A DNA stretch of 6,414 nt, taken from the NCBI GenBank assembly GCA_964595035.1, contig CAZQNW010000052.1:1-6414 (forward strand). Direction: 5' to 3'. The notes beneath the pieces are model-generated. The model did not search any database and had not been told where the DNA came from. It saw nothing but the letters and a program-made list of their open reading frames with translations. Positions 5,996 to 6,414 of this stretch are shown one piece after another. The first letter of the stretch is position 1. Every line of letters begins with the position of its first letter. This DNA comes from JAKASV01 sp964595035. Its GTDB lineage: Bacteria; Babelota; Babeliae; Babelales; Vermiphilaceae. The translations under genes and the position numbers were made by a program.

Positions 5996-6107
5996 AATAA
6001 GTAGGACATAGTACAATACACCCTTACTATTTAAGTTTACACGCCGACACGCCAAAATTTGAATAGTTACATCATCACAAAGAACTTATCACATACCAAC
6101 AACAAAA

Positions 6108-6414
6108 TCATATTTTTTGAAATATCGGCATTCTTTCTTTGAAATAGGCAAAAGAAGTAAATCCAACATCGTGAAGCATTTTTATTGCCCGATCAAAGTC
6201 ACCAGCAAGCCGTTCAACTCTATGTGCATCTGACCCCAAGGTCACTATAGTACCGCCAAGATCATGATAACGTTGTACAATACTTATATCAGGAATAGCT
6301 GTTCCAAGATTATACGCAAACCCTGAGGTATTTATTTCTATTCCCTTACCATTACGAATAACAGTATGTAGAATTTCATCAAGAATATCTCTATAGTCTT
6401 CATACGGCATTGAG
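6108..6414 (-). CDS. PHP-domain phosphatase, histidinol-phosphatase family (C-terminal part)
   Basis: Only the last 102 or so residues are in the window; the frame runs open through the edge at 6414, so the ATG at 6410 is probably internal. The PHP fold is a metal-dependent phosphoesterase. The visible part has GIEINTSG, whose Glu is a usual metal ligand, and LGSDAHRVERLAGDFDRA, whose Asp and His complete the metal site. It ends with a typical family C-terminus (LHDVGF..FAYFKER.P). This matches the HisJ/HisK-type histidinol-phosphatase family, which dephosphorylates L-histidinol phosphate in histidine synthesis. No other his gene is in view, and relatives of this family act on other phosphate esters, so the substrate is open. 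The aminotransferase follows after 124 bp with no clear terminator between, so co-transcription is possible. Confidence 0.85.
   Translation of the reverse strand, partial: SMPYEDYRDILDEILHTVIRNGKGIEINTSGFAYNLGTAIPDISIVQRYHDLGGTIVTLGSDAHRVERLAGDFDRAIKMLHDVGFTSFAYFKERMPIFQKI

Overview
This is an AT-rich bacterial window using the standard genetic code, with TGA, TAG and TAA all serving as stops. It carries a secreted ankyrin-repeat protein, a small secreted orphan protein, a decayed transposase and few metabolic genes. That mix resembles host-associated or intracellular bacteria such as Candidatus Dependentiae/TM6, Rickettsiales or Legionella-like lineages. My weak preference is Dependentiae. 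There is no rRNA or other marker gene here, so the assignment is inference.

Left part, plus strand. Bases 1-265 hold the remains of an IS transposase, readable only as two pieces in different frames. Next comes a short AT-rich stretch with a good promoter candidate sitting inside a perfect 12-bp inverted repeat (296-345). It is followed by a complete DEAD-box RNA helicase of the RhlE type (preferred start 512, end 1879) and a strong intrinsic terminator (1897-1935). A 173-bp gap with palindromes and a promoter candidate leads into a 501-residue exported ankyrin-repeat protein (2109-3614). Eight of its repeats still form a 99-bp tandem repeat at DNA level. A hairpin at 3646-3700 separates it from the genes of the opposite strand and probably terminates from both sides.

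Right part, minus strand, read from high to low coordinates. The C-terminal part of a PHP-domain phosphatase of the histidinol-phosphatase type (6414-6108, cut by the window edge) is followed 124 bp later by a complete PLP-dependent class V aminotransferase resembling the N-terminal half of molybdenum-cofactor sulfurase (5983-4460). An 18-bp perfect hairpin lies just after its stop. Then comes a small secreted cysteine-containing protein of unknown function (4228-3722).

The genes do not form one pathway. The helicase is housekeeping RNA metabolism, the two exported proteins are candidates for contact with a host or the envelope, and the PLP and PHP enzymes may or may not be co-transcribed. 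I see no CRISPR array, tRNA, rRNA or defence system. The most open questions are the stand-alone MoCo-sulfurase-like enzyme with its cysteine-rich tail, the ankyrin protein with its evolving DNA repeat, and the orphan secreted protein.
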